NCBI RefSeq assembly: GCF_040218225.1
Contig: NZ_JAVJQO010000004.1
Location: 248,001-312,000 of the forward strand
Source of the DNA: Gracilimonas sp.
GTDB taxonomy: Bacteria; Bacteroidota; Rhodothermia; Balneolales; Balneolaceae
Direction of reading: 5' to 3'
Length of the DNA: 64,000 bases
Positions 15,937 to 25,628 of this stretch are shown piece by piece (within the stretch, counting starts at the first letter, position 1; each line of letters opens with the position of its first letter). A program made the translations under genes and the position numbers. A model generated the notes under the pieces. That model had not been told where the DNA came from. It saw nothing but the letters and a program-made list of their open reading frames with translations, and searched no databases.

Positions 15937-18344
15937 TTTTTGAGGCTAATCTTATAATTAAACTCTGTTGGCTCCCCCTTGAAGAAATCCAGCTCGAATA
16001 ATCCTCCGGTTCGCCAGGTTTCTATCATGGAATCGTAATTAGGTGAACCCGGGTTTCCAGAAGCCCCACCGGGATATACTCCCCAGCCTTTTACTTCCGG
16101 CCCCAATTCAACCACCATACGCCATGAAGGCCCGTGTTCTCCTCGTGTTGCATTTATCGCATCAGAAGATCCGCTGCTAAACACATTTTGCATTCCCATA
16201 CCCGGCACATTCGCCAAGTGATTGATGTCGTTATTGATGGCCACGCCCCATTTCCACCGATCTCCAGGTTCACCCCATGCATTCGTCAATTCAGATACGG
16301 ACTCTTTTAGCGTTGCAGTAGCAATGTCCTCTCTGGTCTCTTTAGCTTCAGTATTTATATTATCTATAAAAGAAAAATCAGGATCATTTTTAACCACTTC
16401 CACAAACATATCGCGGGATGGATAGCGCAAATTGGCATCCGTGGTTTCATATTCATCATACATAACCGCCCGGTAAAAATTTCCTGCCCACTGCCGGAAT
16501 ATAGAAGGAGCCATCTCTTCCGCATCCATATAATAATTCCATTGAGTCATCAGGTCGTAGATTACCTTTTCTTCCTCGTTCAGGCTATCGGTATTCGTCC
16601 ACATGATCAGGCTGGGCAAAAAGGTTGAGGCATAATAGCTATAGTCATCCATTTGCATATTCTGCATGTCTTCTGGCGTGATCCCCTCCATCGATTCCAG
16701 TAAGTCGTTAATCCTTCTTCCGCGCTCGAAAGGAGCAAAGTCATCATCCAGATAGTACGGATAATCGGGAGCGGCCGATTCCTGGTTAGCTGAGCTCACA
16801 AAACCACGCTCGGGGTTTTTAATATGCGGAACCTGATCCTGGGGAATCCAGCCCTGCCAGTCGTATTTAGGATCCGTTCCATCACTTACCGTTCGGCCCT
16901 GATGCTTCCATTTTTTTGGAAGTTTTCCGTTTACCCACAGAGCGATATCTCCCTCGTTACTGGCAAATACGAAGTTTTGTGCCGGTGCCGTGTATTCTTT
17001 CAGTGCAGCCACATAGTCAGCATAGTTCTCTGCCCGGTTCAATCCATAAAATGTCTTGAGATCGTTGGAAGCTTCATGGGCAATCCAGCGCATGGCATGA
17101 AAAGCCGGTGCTCGTTCTTCATTTATTCTTGACCCCACTTTTGTAACCGGTCCGTGGTGTGTGTAAACCACTGTATCCATTACGGTATCTCCACCGCGAA
17201 CTTTAATTTCTTCAATGCGTGTCGATGTTTGTTTCCACTGCCCGTCATGCCAATACTCCTGCATACTTTCATCCCGGAATTCAATCTCGTACCAATCCAG
17301 CACATCAGAACCTACATTAGTCACACCCCAGGCTACCTTTTCATTAAACCCAATAATCACCCCCGGAGAACCCTGCAGGCTTACTCCATAGGTATTTACG
17401 CCGGGTGCGTTAAGTTGTACTTCATACCAGATAGACGGCAGGGTGAGTGAAAGGTGAGGATCGTTGGCGAGAATGGGATATCCGGATGCAGTTTTGGATC
17501 CGCTTACCGCCCAATTGTTGCTTCCGATTCCTTCTTCGGTTGTAAAGGCTTGAAGTTCTTTTGCAGCAGCCGGCACATATAAGCTATCGGGAGCTTCAGG
17601 AATATCCGTTTCAAAATCCCACTCTCTTGTTGGAGGAATGATGGGGTCATTGAGTTCTGGTTCCTGCGCGAAGAACCGGCTCACAAAATCATCCCCAAAA
17701 TAAGCCAGTGTGTTACTGGTGCGGTCTTCGTTATTGCCTGCAGCCAGCGTCCGGGTCATGTTTTTAAGTAAAAGAGCTGTTTTAATCGGCTCCCATTTTT
17801 CGGGTGTGAAATCCAGAATTTTATATTCCAGGGGATATTCATCCGGTGATAATTGATTGATATAAGCATTTACTCCATCCGCATAGGCGGTAATCACAGC
17901 GAGCATATCCGGGTCGTTTTGGATTTCCTGCCATGCTCTTTCTGCTCCGTAAGGCATTCCCCAGCGCCGGGTTTGCTTATCTCTGTTTAATAAAGCTGGC
18001 CCCACAATCTCGGCCAGTCTTCCTGCGGCATCATAGGTTTGCATTTCCATTTGGAAAAGCCGGTCACGAGCTACAATATAGCCTTGGGCTAAATACAAGT
18101 CATGCTCGTTCTGAGCAAAGATGTGGGGAACCCGCCGATCATCATAATACACTGAGACTTCATCTTTCAACCCGGAAATGTTTAGTTCTTCTGATTCCGG
18201 AGCCTTTGTTTCGGCGTTGGCCCAGAACCCGGCATCCGGATCAAAAAACTTACCTAAGGGAGGCACTGATGCAAATTTCGTATTGAGTGAAATGGTGACA
18301 GCGAAGAGAATCAGAAAGGAAATTCCGGATTTCAAATAATTCAT
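15921..18344 (-). CDS. penicillin acylase family Ntn hydrolase (S45)
   Basis: Periplasmic amide hydrolase that matures by self-cleavage. About 807 residues from the ATG at 18344 (MNYLKSGISFLILFAV, signal anchor or signal peptide); an ATG at 18383 would only lengthen the leader. The nucleophile is the serine of GIGSNNWAVSG at about residue 275, with the alpha subunit before it and the beta subunit after. The family stretches RVPHIFAQNEHDLYLAQGY, ARDRLFQMEM, ANDPHLSLTLP, GSPGVIIGFNEKVAWG and HGPSWRMVVELG are all present. Natural substrates of such enzymes include acyl-homoserine lactones, beta-lactams and other N-acyl amides; none can be chosen from sequence. Intact. Confidence 0.92.
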   Translation of the reverse strand: MNYLKSGISFLILFAVTISLNTKFASVPPLGKFFDPDAGFWANAETKAPESEELNISGLKDEVSVYYDDRRVPHIFAQNEHDLYLAQGYIVARDRLFQMEMQTYDAAGRLAEIVGPALLNRDKQTRRWGMPYGAERAWQEIQNDPDMLAVITAYADGVNAYINQLSPDEYPLEYKILDFTPEKWEPIKTALLLKNMTRTLAAGNNEDRTSNTLAYFGDDFVSRFFAQEPELNDPIIPPTREWDFETDIPEAPDSLYVPAAAKELQAFTTEEGIGSNNWAVSGSKTASGYPILANDPHLSLTLPSIWYEVQLNAPGVNTYGVSLQGSPGVIIGFNEKVAWGVTNVGSDVLDWYEIEFRDESMQEYWHDGQWKQTSTRIEEIKVRGGDTVMDTVVYTHHGPVTKVGSRINEERAPAFHAMRWIAHEASNDLKTFYGLNRAENYADYVAALKEYTAPAQNFVFASNEGDIALWVNGKLPKKWKHQGRTVSDGTDPKYDWQGWIPQDQVPHIKNPERGFVSSANQESAAPDYPYYLDDDFAPFERGRRINDLLESMEGITPEDMQNMQMDDYSYYASTFLPSLIMWTNTDSLNEEEKVIYDLMTQWNYYMDAEEMAPSIFRQWAGNFYRAVMYDEYETTDANLRYPSRDMFVEVVKNDPDFSFIDNINTEAKETREDIATATLKESVSELTNAWGEPGDRWKWGVAINNDINHLANVPGMGMQNVFSSGSSDAINATRGEHGPSWRMVVELGPEVKGWGVYPGGASGNPGSPNYDSMIETWRTGGLFELDFFKGEPTEFNYKISLKNWGSE

Positions 18345-18442
18345 ATAAAAAGTGCTTTGTGCGATGTGCGTGGTCAGATGCACATACTTGAAATAATTTT
18401 GTAAGGAATATATTTGAAATCGCTCTTAACAAGAAAAGAAAA

Positions 18443-18698
18443 ATGAAAGTTATGGGGATAGCACAAAAATTTGAAGAACTTGAATGCTGGCAATGTGCCA
18501 GAGAATTAGTCGGGATGGTTTACACTTCTTCAATATTTCTCAAAGCTCAGCTTCTGAAGTACAAAGTATAACCTATATTTTAGCCGACTTAAATTATTTA
18601 CCTAAGGAGAGGAGAGGTGTAAAGAAATTAGGTTAAAGGCACTGGAGTACAGAAATAAAATTATAGCTTTTATGCAGTACTACAAAAACCAACTCTAA
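18443..18698 (+). pseudogene. ruined four-helix-bundle (S23 / 23S intervening-sequence) protein gene
   Basis: Three frames on the plus strand together spell pieces of the four-helix-bundle family. ATG at 18443 gives MKVMGIAQKFEELECWQ, CARELVGMVYTSS and then stops at 18569-18571. A second frame gives SASEVQSITYILADLNYL up to a stop near 18635. A third gives RLKALEYRNKIIAFMQYY and KNQL, ending at the TAA at 18696-18698. These match the beginning (FEDLxVWQxAxELxxxVY), the GSxxELxSxLxIAxDLxYL stretch and the C-terminal end of the family. The central helices (including the usual LRRAAxSIxxNIAEG) are missing, so there was an internal deletion as well as frameshifts. It accounts for most of the 372-base gap between two genes. 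Confidence 0.72.
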
Positions 18699-18716
18699 GT
18701 CAGACACAAAGCACAA

Positions 18717-19613
18717 TTACCAAAGCAGCATCTTCATGCAGAAAACAGAGCCGCCGCTTTTCAGAAATTGATAGGTACTGAACTCATGAACCTTAAAGCC
18801 GGCTTCCTTCAGCTTATGATTTACATCCACACAGCCTTGTTGAATAAATACATTTTTGCCATCCGGGCAGGTAGCGTTGCATGCAAATAGTTTTTCGGCC
18901 TCATACTTGGAAGCTTCGATGACATTTGGGAAAAGGGTGTGAATAAGCTCCAGTCCCTCGTCGGTGAACGCTTTAGGATAAATTAAGACCGTTTCGGAAT
19001 TGAGCATACACAAGCAGGTATCCAAATGGTAGAATCGCTCATCGATGAGCTCCAAAGCGATAACCGGAGTATCAAAAGTATCTGAAATTACATCATACAC
19101 TTCTTTGGATGAGCGGTAGCCATATCCACCCCATAATAACCTTTTTTTGAAATGCCAGATCGCATCTCCCATTCCTTCGAAGCTTGAAAACCGGCTTTCA
19201 TCCAGGTGTACGATGTCGTAGCTGCTTTCTTCATAAACGTTCTGAATAAAAGGCACTTCCTCTTTTCGCTGATCCGAGTTCATCACGCTCATAATTACTT
19301 CTTTCTTGCCATCTTTAGTGATGTTCGGCAAGCTTTGATTGGCGCAAAATACCATGTCAGGATATCCACGCCTGCCTTCTTCCACATGCACATAAAGTCC
19401 GAGTTCTTCATATCCAGCTTTCAGATGCTCCCATTCATTCTGAGCGGCAAGCTTATCTACGCCTCCGATATTACCTTCCATGTGCGGGTTAATCACATAC
19501 TCTACCGAAAAATATGTCGGCTTTACCAATAAAACCTTCTGCGGAGCAGGCATTGGTTCCAGCTCCGAAATTGTAAAATTCAATTGACTAACAGATGTGA
19601 TTACAGTGCCCAT
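18717..19613 (-). CDS. amidinotransferase-superfamily hydrolase (dimethylargininase / arginine deiminase type)
   Basis: 298 residues of the guanidino-group-modifying superfamily. All catalytic positions are visible: YPDMVFCAN (about 84-92), E146 and D150 in FEGMGDAI, H196 in HLDTCLCML, and the nucleophile C292 in SGGSVFCM close to the C-terminus. Members hydrolyse N-methylated arginines, arginine or citrulline. The short single-domain length fits dimethylarginine dimethylaminohydrolase-like proteins better than classic arginine deiminase (about 400 residues). It stands alone, on the opposite strand to ddl. An in-frame methionine at residue 21 is another possible start. Substrate uncertain. 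Confidence 0.82.
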   Translation of the reverse strand: MGTVITSVSQLNFTISELEPMPAPQKVLLVKPTYFSVEYVINPHMEGNIGGVDKLAAQNEWEHLKAGYEELGLYVHVEEGRRGYPDMVFCANQSLPNITKDGKKEVIMSVMNSDQRKEEVPFIQNVYEESSYDIVHLDESRFSSFEGMGDAIWHFKKRLLWGGYGYRSSKEVYDVISDTFDTPVIALELIDERFYHLDTCLCMLNSETVLIYPKAFTDEGLELIHTLFPNVIEASKYEAEKLFACNATCPDGKNVFIQQGCVDVNHKLKEAGFKVHEFSTYQFLKSGGSVFCMKMLLW

Positions 19614-19797
19614 ACGCTATATTTTAAAAGATTGGTCAGAACAGCAAATATTGAAAATATCATATTGAGGAACAAGATCAAGTTTCATGAATTTAGAGGA
19701 AAAGGGAGTTTTGTATTCTAAACTCTTTTCTTCCATACTATTAACAATTAAGCGGAAACAATCCTATTTTCGGCTACAATTATACATTCAGCCCGCT

Positions 19798-20991
19798 ATG
19801 ACTCAAAAAAACCTTATTGTCGCTTTTGGAGGCGTGTCTCCAGAACATGAAGTCTCTGTTTTAACAGCCATTCAGGCTATTTCAGCTCTTGAAGGGAGTC
19901 CTTATAACTGTATTCCTCTCTATGTTACAAAATCGGGACGATGGCTAACCGGAGAAAAACTTATGGACCTCAGTAACTTCAAAGACCTGCCTGAACTCGA
20001 GAGTAATTCCGTTTCCTGTGCCTTTGTAAAAGACGAAACAGGCAAAACCCATCTTAAGGAGCAGGATGGCGGCGGATTCTTTTCAAAACCCAAAAGCTAT
20101 CCTGTGTATGCAGTCTTGTGTGCATTTCACGGAAGTGAGGGTGAAAATGGCTCATTTCAGGGTGTCTGTGAGATGATGGATGTTCCCTATTCCGGAAGCG
20201 GCGTTTTGGGGTCGTCTTTAGGCATGAATAAAGTGAAGGCAAAGTTGGTTGCAGCCGCAAACGGGATCCCTGTTACCAAAGCGGTAAACTTTTACGAGAC
20301 CGACTGGGAAAAAGAACAGGAAGACATCATTACTGTTGCCGAAGAGTTTGATTACCCGCTGATTGTAAAGCCCGTGAGCCTCGGGAGCAGCATTGGGGTA
20401 GCTATCGCCAATTCAAGGGACGAACTGATTGATGCTGTTGAAACTGCCTTTCGTTATGACGAGCACCTGTTAATCGAAGAGGCTGTGAACCCTCTCATGG
20501 AAATCAATTGTTCGGTGATGGGAACTCCTGATGAATGCCGGGCCAGCGTTTGCGAAAAGCCTCTTGGACAAACCGAGACTCTTTCTTTTGAAGATAAATA
20601 CCAGAGCGGGGAAGGAGCAGATAAAGGAATGGCTTCTGCCGACCGGATTATTCCCGCTGATATTTCCGATGAACTCACTAAGAAGATTCAGAATCTGGCC
20701 ACCAAAACATTTTCTGCTTTAGATGCTTCTGGTTTAGCAAGACTCGATTTCCTTGTTAATGCCAACACTAAAGAAGTCTTCTTTAACGAAATCAATACTA
20801 TTCCCGGTTCTTTCTCATTCTATCTTTGGGATAAGTCTGATTTAAACTTCACACAATTACTCAACGAACTCATTGAAATCGGGTTAAAGAAACACCGGGC
20901 CAAAAACGGACGCGTTCGCAGCTATGAAACCAACTTGCTAAGCGAAAAGGCCATAAAAGGCATTAAAGGATTAAAAGGGAGTAAAAACTAA
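19798..20991 (+). CDS. ddl: D-alanine--D-alanine ligase
   Basis: ATP-grasp enzyme that makes the D-Ala-D-Ala dipeptide of peptidoglycan. I start at the ATG at 19798 (MTQKNLIVAFGGVSPEHEVS, the standard opening); the frame is open upstream to 19687 but that part has no family resemblance. Signatures: FGGVSPEHEVSVLTA (9-23), HGSEGENGSFQGV near residue 107, YSGSGVLGSSLGMNKVKAK near 130, PLIVKPVSLGSSIGVAIA near 190 and EINTIPGSFSFYLW near 325. About 397 residues; the C-terminal tail (KAIKGIKGLKGSKN) is a lysine/glycine extension beyond the usual end. Monocistronic by spacing. Confidence 0.93.
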   Translation: MTQKNLIVAFGGVSPEHEVSVLTAIQAISALEGSPYNCIPLYVTKSGRWLTGEKLMDLSNFKDLPELESNSVSCAFVKDETGKTHLKEQDGGGFFSKPKSYPVYAVLCAFHGSEGENGSFQGVCEMMDVPYSGSGVLGSSLGMNKVKAKLVAAANGIPVTKAVNFYETDWEKEQEDIITVAEEFDYPLIVKPVSLGSSIGVAIANSRDELIDAVETAFRYDEHLLIEEAVNPLMEINCSVMGTPDECRASVCEKPLGQTETLSFEDKYQSGEGADKGMASADRIIPADISDELTKKIQNLATKTFSALDASGLARLDFLVNANTKEVFFNEINTIPGSFSFYLWDKSDLNFTQLLNELIEIGLKKHRAKNGRVRSYETNLLSEKAIKGIKGLKGSKN

Positions 20992-21064
20992 CCTCTGACC
21001 ACCAATAAGGGAATGATTTCCTTCGTTCATATTTTGTTTTATTAAAACCGATATATCTAGCTTA

Positions 21065-22495
21065 ATGAAAAAACTTCTTCTCCTTTTATCTCCTTTACTT
21101 GTTTTCATTTCCTGTGGTAAGGAACTGGAGACCGTTACTGTAAAAACAGACCCTTCTGAATTACTTAATAACCCGGCTGACTCTGTTTACACCAATATTA
21201 ATCCTTCCCAGGATGATTTTGTGCAAATCCGCCTTGGAGAAATAGCGGCAATCGAATCTCTTGATCCGCTTTTTGCTTCATCAAACAGCGAATGGAGAGT
21301 AAATAACCTGATTTATGAAGGTCTTACCAGCCTGAACAGCTCCGGCAATCCTTCACCCGCATTGGCTAAAAGTTGGGAAGTAAATACAGACTCCACACAG
21401 TTCACCTTTCACCTGAGAACCACTGTTTATTTTCATAATTCGCCAGCCTTCGAAAACGGCTCCGGGCGACGGTTCTTAGCAAGCGATGTTCGTTATGTAT
21501 TTGAACGAATGGCTCACAATAATGTACCAGACTTTACCGCAAATCACTTTAGTGATATCCGGGGTTTTTCAGCTTATCACAATGAGCAGACCTATGTAAA
21601 GAATCCGGCCAAGCGAGCACTCAATACCATTGAAGGCATCAAAGTCCGAAATGACTCCACTGTCGTATTTTTTATGAATAAGCCAGCTTCTGACTTTCTG
21701 AAAAGGCTGGCACACCCAATGGCTTCTATTTATGCAAAAGAGAGTGTTCCGTCTAATAACGGTCCCATCCAAAAACCGGCTGGAACCGGCCGATTCGCAT
21801 TCATCAAGAAAGAAGGCAACGTTCATTTGTTAACACAGAATAGAGGATACCGGGGCTTTGCTCCCAAAATTAACCGGCTCGATATCGTTTCTGGGTTAAC
21901 GGAAAGGAATTTATATCAGGAATTTGCTAAAAAGGATATCGACGCGCTCATAGAACCCGGAAGCTCAACATTGATTTCCATTACTGATTCAACAGGAAAT
22001 CTGTTAAATAGTGTTGTGGATTCATATCAACTTGAGCAAACACCTGTTTACTCCTCTTATGAACTTTATTACAACCAGCATTCGGGGCAAAGTGCACAAA
22101 TAAATGAATTGCTTGACGCTATCGACCCCCGGTCTTTATTGCCTCTTTCTGCACGAGGCTCTATTTCGATTAGTATGGTAGATTCAGCAGGAGTTGAATC
22201 TAGCAATAGCAGACAATTAACCATCACTCAGACAACGCATCCATTCGAGACTTTTCTTCTCGATAAGCTGGCTACAAAGGCAACGGCACAGGGTTTTTCA
22301 TTTACTATGAATGCTTCCTATGCCATCTCCGAGGATATTGCTTTATCTACCCGCCCTTACCCGGGTACTCAGAAATTCCTCACCTGGAAGTCTCCTGTTT
22401 TTATTTTGAATAATGTCTCTGTCTCCGGAATTAGCATTACTCATGAGCCATGGAATATCAGCCTGGTGTCTGTTAAGAAAACGGGAGGTAGTTAA
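21065..22495 (+). CDS. ABC-type oligopeptide/nickel-binding lipoprotein (SBP_bac_5)
   Basis: 476 residues. MKKLLLLLSPLLVFISC is a lipoprotein signal with the anchored cysteine at 17. Features of the family: SLDPLFASSNSEWRVNNLIYEGL near residue 60 (given in part), the LAKSWEVNTDSTQFTFHLR stretch, FLASDVRYVFERM near 140 and PAGTGRFAFIKKEG near 237. The C-terminal lobe is shorter and more divergent than in OppA. No permease or ATPase gene lies nearby, so the transporter partners are elsewhere or the protein works alone. Its stop overlaps the nadK start (TAATG at 22493-22497), an unexpected but clear coupling. Confidence 0.8.
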   Translation: MKKLLLLLSPLLVFISCGKELETVTVKTDPSELLNNPADSVYTNINPSQDDFVQIRLGEIAAIESLDPLFASSNSEWRVNNLIYEGLTSLNSSGNPSPALAKSWEVNTDSTQFTFHLRTTVYFHNSPAFENGSGRRFLASDVRYVFERMAHNNVPDFTANHFSDIRGFSAYHNEQTYVKNPAKRALNTIEGIKVRNDSTVVFFMNKPASDFLKRLAHPMASIYAKESVPSNNGPIQKPAGTGRFAFIKKEGNVHLLTQNRGYRGFAPKINRLDIVSGLTERNLYQEFAKKDIDALIEPGSSTLISITDSTGNLLNSVVDSYQLEQTPVYSSYELYYNQHSGQSAQINELLDAIDPRSLLPLSARGSISISMVDSAGVESSNSRQLTITQTTHPFETFLLDKLATKATAQGFSFTMNASYAISEDIALSTRPYPGTQKFLTWKSPVFILNNVSVSGISITHEPWNISLVSVKKTGGS

Positions 22496-23370
22496 TGAAA
22501 CTGGGTATTATCGCTAATCCGCAAAAGTATGAAGTGCGGGAAGTTCTTTCGGGCACCATTAAATGGGCTGAACGAAAGAATATATCGCTTTTTATTAATG
22601 CCGATGTTTGTGAGGAAACCGGTCTCAATAGCACGGATGTTCTTCAAAAAACGAATTCGGACATCGATTCTATAAAGGCTTCAGACATTGTGCTGGTTAT
22701 GGGGGGCGACGGAACCATACTGTATACCGCCCGCATTTCAAAAGATATCAACAAACCGATTCTGGGAATAAATAGCGGGCGACTGGGCTTTATGGCCAAC
22801 ACGCAGATTGAGGATTTGGAACGCGCGCTCGACTGTCTCCTCAATAACGATTACACGCTCGACAAGCGCTCATTTTTACTGGCTACCGATTCAAATGGCA
22901 ATCAATATCATGCCCTCAATGAATTTTTGTTTACCCGGAGAGATTCCATCTCGATGGTGAATGTAACGGCTGAATATGATGGGAGTCTGATTAACACGTA
23001 TTGGGCAGACGGATTGATTGTAGCCTCACCAACAGGCTCCACAGCCTACAACCTGGCATCCGGCGGACCAATTGTGGCACCAGGTACCGAAGTGTTTTTA
23101 GTTACTCCAATTAATCCTCACACCCTTACAACACGTCCTTTGGTTTTAAATTCCAATAAACCTCTCCGGGTTGTTATTGAAAAACAGCAGAGCGAAGTTC
23201 AATTTTCCTATGACGGGCAGGTCCATGAAATTGAAAACTTTCCTTTTGAAGTTGAAATCTTGAAATCCGATTTAACGTTTGATCTCGTGCACCTTCCGGG
23301 TCAGGATTATTTTGAAACACTACGGAATAAACTAATGTGGGGAATGGATAGAAGGAGAAATCAGAATTAA
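22495..23370 (+). CDS. nadK: NAD kinase
   Basis: Phosphorylates NAD+ to NADP+ in the cytoplasm. 291 residues, normal length. The ATP/NAD site GGDGT lies at about 70-74, NSGRLGFMA follows at about 94-102, and the second hallmark SPTGSTAYNLASGGPIVAP is at about 180-198. The C-terminal TTRPLVL segment is present. The start ATG overlaps the stop of the upstream binding lipoprotein by one base, so the two are translated in a coupled way. Intact. Confidence 0.96.
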   Translation: MKLGIIANPQKYEVREVLSGTIKWAERKNISLFINADVCEETGLNSTDVLQKTNSDIDSIKASDIVLVMGGDGTILYTARISKDINKPILGINSGRLGFMANTQIEDLERALDCLLNNDYTLDKRSFLLATDSNGNQYHALNEFLFTRRDSISMVNVTAEYDGSLINTYWADGLIVASPTGSTAYNLASGGPIVAPGTEVFLVTPINPHTLTTRPLVLNSNKPLRVVIEKQQSEVQFSYDGQVHEIENFPFEVEILKSDLTFDLVHLPGQDYFETLRNKLMWGMDRRRNQN

Positions 23371-23470
23371 GATTGATTCCTGATACCTGCTCATTGATTT
23401 ATTATCTTTATAAGAGGTTCATAAAACGAAATTATTTTAATTGAAAACTGAACACTAAAAACAAAACATA

Positions 23471-24427
23471 ATGAAAGTAACAGTAGTTGGAGCTGGAGGT
23501 AACGTTGGCTCAACCGTAGTTGACGTACTCGCACAACGAGACATTTGCAAAGAAATCGTCGCCGTGGATATTGAGAAGAAAGACGGAGACAAAACTTTTT
23601 ATCCATCTAAAGGCCGTGGTTTGGACCAGTGGGAATCTGCGCCCGTTCATCTTTTTGATACGCGCATCAAGGGTACCGTAGATTATGCTGACACGGCCGG
23701 ATCTGATGTTTGTGTGATTACTGCCGGAGTACCCAGACGTCCTGGAATGAGCCGCGATGACCTGCTCGAAATCAATGCTAATATTGTAAGCGGTGTTTCT
23801 AAAGAACTGGCTAAACACTCTCCGGATACCATCATTATTGTGGTTTCTAATCCACTTGACGTGATGGTTCAGGTAGCCAAAGAAGCCAGCGGGCTTCCTT
23901 ATGAGAGAGTAATGGGAATGGCCGGAATCCTTGATACTGCCCGCTATCGTGCATTTATAGCTGATGAATTAGACGTTTCCCCTAAAGACATCCAAGCATT
24001 ATTGATGGGCGGACACGGTGACACTATGGTTCCGCTTCCAAGATTTACAACCCTTTCCGGAATGCCAATCACCCACTTCATCAGCGAAGAACGATTAGAC
24101 GAAATCGTAGAGCGAGCCAAAAAAGGTGGTGGAGAGATTGTCGGCCTGATGGGAACCTCAGCATGGTATGCTCCCGGAGCTGCTGCTGCCCAGATGGTTG
24201 AAGCTATTCTTCTTGACCAAAACCGAATTTTCCCGGTTTGTGCGCACATCGACGGTCAATATGGTATTGATGACCTCTACATCGGCGTACCTGTGAAACT
24301 GGGCAACGGTGGTATAAAAGAAGTGATCGAGGTTGACTTAAACGAAAAAGAACAAGACCTTTTAGAGGAATCAGCCAAAGCAGTGCGCAGTACTTTGGAA
24401 GATTTCCGAAAACTAATGAACAAGTAA
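23471..24427 (+). CDS. mdh: malate dehydrogenase
   Basis: NAD-dependent oxidation of malate to oxaloacetate in the TCA cycle. 318 residues of the LDH-like MDH type. NAD-binding VVGAGGNVGSTV at residues 5-16; the specificity loop AGVPRRPGMSRDDLLEIN carries the arginine that selects the dicarboxylate; VSNPLDVM near 125; GGHGDTMVPLP holds the catalytic histidine. A strong terminator follows at 24466-24506. The upstream gap holds TATCTTTA at 23403-23410, like a Bacteroidota -7 element, but without a well-spaced -33. Confidence 0.96.
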   Translation: MKVTVVGAGGNVGSTVVDVLAQRDICKEIVAVDIEKKDGDKTFYPSKGRGLDQWESAPVHLFDTRIKGTVDYADTAGSDVCVITAGVPRRPGMSRDDLLEINANIVSGVSKELAKHSPDTIIIVVSNPLDVMVQVAKEASGLPYERVMGMAGILDTARYRAFIADELDVSPKDIQALLMGGHGDTMVPLPRFTTLSGMPITHFISEERLDEIVERAKKGGGEIVGLMGTSAWYAPGAAAAQMVEAILLDQNRIFPVCAHIDGQYGIDDLYIGVPVKLGNGGIKEVIEVDLNEKEQDLLEESAKAVRSTLEDFRKLMNK

Positions 24428-24465
24428 ACTAAACAACGAGGACTAAGGTTCTCACTACTTGCATT

Positions 24466-24506
24466 AATCCCTCACATGAATTCGTTTGTGTGAGGGATTT
24501 TTTTTT
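24466..24506 (+). terminator. Rho-independent terminator after mdh
   Basis: Perfect 11-bp stem AATCCCTCACA (24466-24476) with TGTGAGGGATT (24489-24499), 12-nt loop, followed by T to 24506. It isolates mdh from the downstream oxidoreductase. Confidence 0.93.
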
Positions 24507-24548
24507 GGCTATACTCTTCTGTCAATTAAAAGCAGCTTACAGTACAAA

Positions 24549-25532
24549 ATGGATAAAATTAAGTGGGGCATTATAGGATGTGGAGACGTCTGCGAAGTTA
24601 AAAGCGGGCCGGCCTTCAGTAAAATTGAGCACTCTGAACTAGTAGCCGTAATGAGGCGCAATGCTGAAAAGGCAGAAGACTATGCATCCCGGCATAACGT
24701 TCCCCAATGGTTTTCAGATGCCGATGAGCTTATTAACCACCCCGAAGTAAATGCCCTCTATATTGCGACTCCTCCAAATGCTCATGCTGTTTACGCACAA
24801 AAGGCAGCTGCCGCCGGGAAGCCGGTTTATGTAGAAAAACCTATGGGTATGAATTATGCCGAGTGCCAGAACATGATTACCGCCTGTGAAGAAGCTGGAG
24901 TATCCCTTTTTGTAGCCTACTATCGGCGGGCGCTACCGTATTTTTTGAAGGTGAAAGAATTATTGGAAAAGGAAGCCATCGGAAAAGTTACTTCTCTTCA
25001 AATCAATTTGATGCAGCCCCCAAAACCTGACGACTTTAAAAATGTAACGGAACACAATAATTGGCGAACCAAACCAGATATTTCAGGCGGAGGATACTTT
25101 CATGATTTAGCCTCCCATCAGCTTGACCTGATAGAGTTTTTGCTGGGAGAAATTGAGGATATAAACGGAAACGCCGCCAATACAATGGACTGGTACAACG
25201 CTGCGGATGTTCTGACTGCCAGCTTTAAGTTCAGAAATAATGCATCGGGTACAGGACACTGGAACTTCACGGTTCAACCCGATGAAAAGAAAGACGAAAT
25301 TGTAATTTTAGGGCGTGAAGGATTCATTCGGTTTAGCACCTTTGATGGAAATGCGCCCATCATTTTAAACAACCCCTCGGGCCATAAGGAGTTTTCACTT
25401 CCATATCCAGCCCATGTTCAACAGCCGCTTATTCAAACAATCGTTAATGAATTAAGAGGAAAGGGCAAATGCCCGAGCACCGGAAAGTCGGGAGCAAGAG
25501 CTAACATGCTGATGGACGAGATTACCTCTTGA
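24549..25532 (+). CDS. Gfo/Idh/MocA family oxidoreductase
   Basis: 327 residues from the ATG at 24549 (MDKIKWGIIGCGDV); an open stretch before it, from 24486, overlaps the mdh terminator and is not used. N-terminal Rossmann motif GIIGCGDVCEVKSGPAF, then PPNAHAVYAQKAAAAGKPVYVEKPMG with the family's EKP motif (short form: VEKPMGMN). The GGGYFHDLASHQLDLIEFL stretch holds the catalytic-type histidine. Typical substrates are sugars, inositols or related polyols; none can be told from context. The C-terminus is slightly short. Confidence 0.88.
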   Translation: MDKIKWGIIGCGDVCEVKSGPAFSKIEHSELVAVMRRNAEKAEDYASRHNVPQWFSDADELINHPEVNALYIATPPNAHAVYAQKAAAAGKPVYVEKPMGMNYAECQNMITACEEAGVSLFVAYYRRALPYFLKVKELLEKEAIGKVTSLQINLMQPPKPDDFKNVTEHNNWRTKPDISGGGYFHDLASHQLDLIEFLLGEIEDINGNAANTMDWYNAADVLTASFKFRNNASGTGHWNFTVQPDEKKDEIVILGREGFIRFSTFDGNAPIILNNPSGHKEFSLPYPAHVQQPLIQTIVNELRGKGKCPSTGKSGARANMLMDEITS

Positions 25533-25628
25533 GATTTTTAGTTATGAAAGAGCTTTAAACTTTTTTGCACAACACTTTTCCGATTATCCGTTACATTCCT
25601 GCCATCCTCTAAAACAGATCTTCAAATA

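Noticed and set aside
19687-19797. N-terminal extension of ddl
   Set aside because: The family opening starts at 19798 and the upstream residues do not resemble any domain; the region is more likely the promoter.
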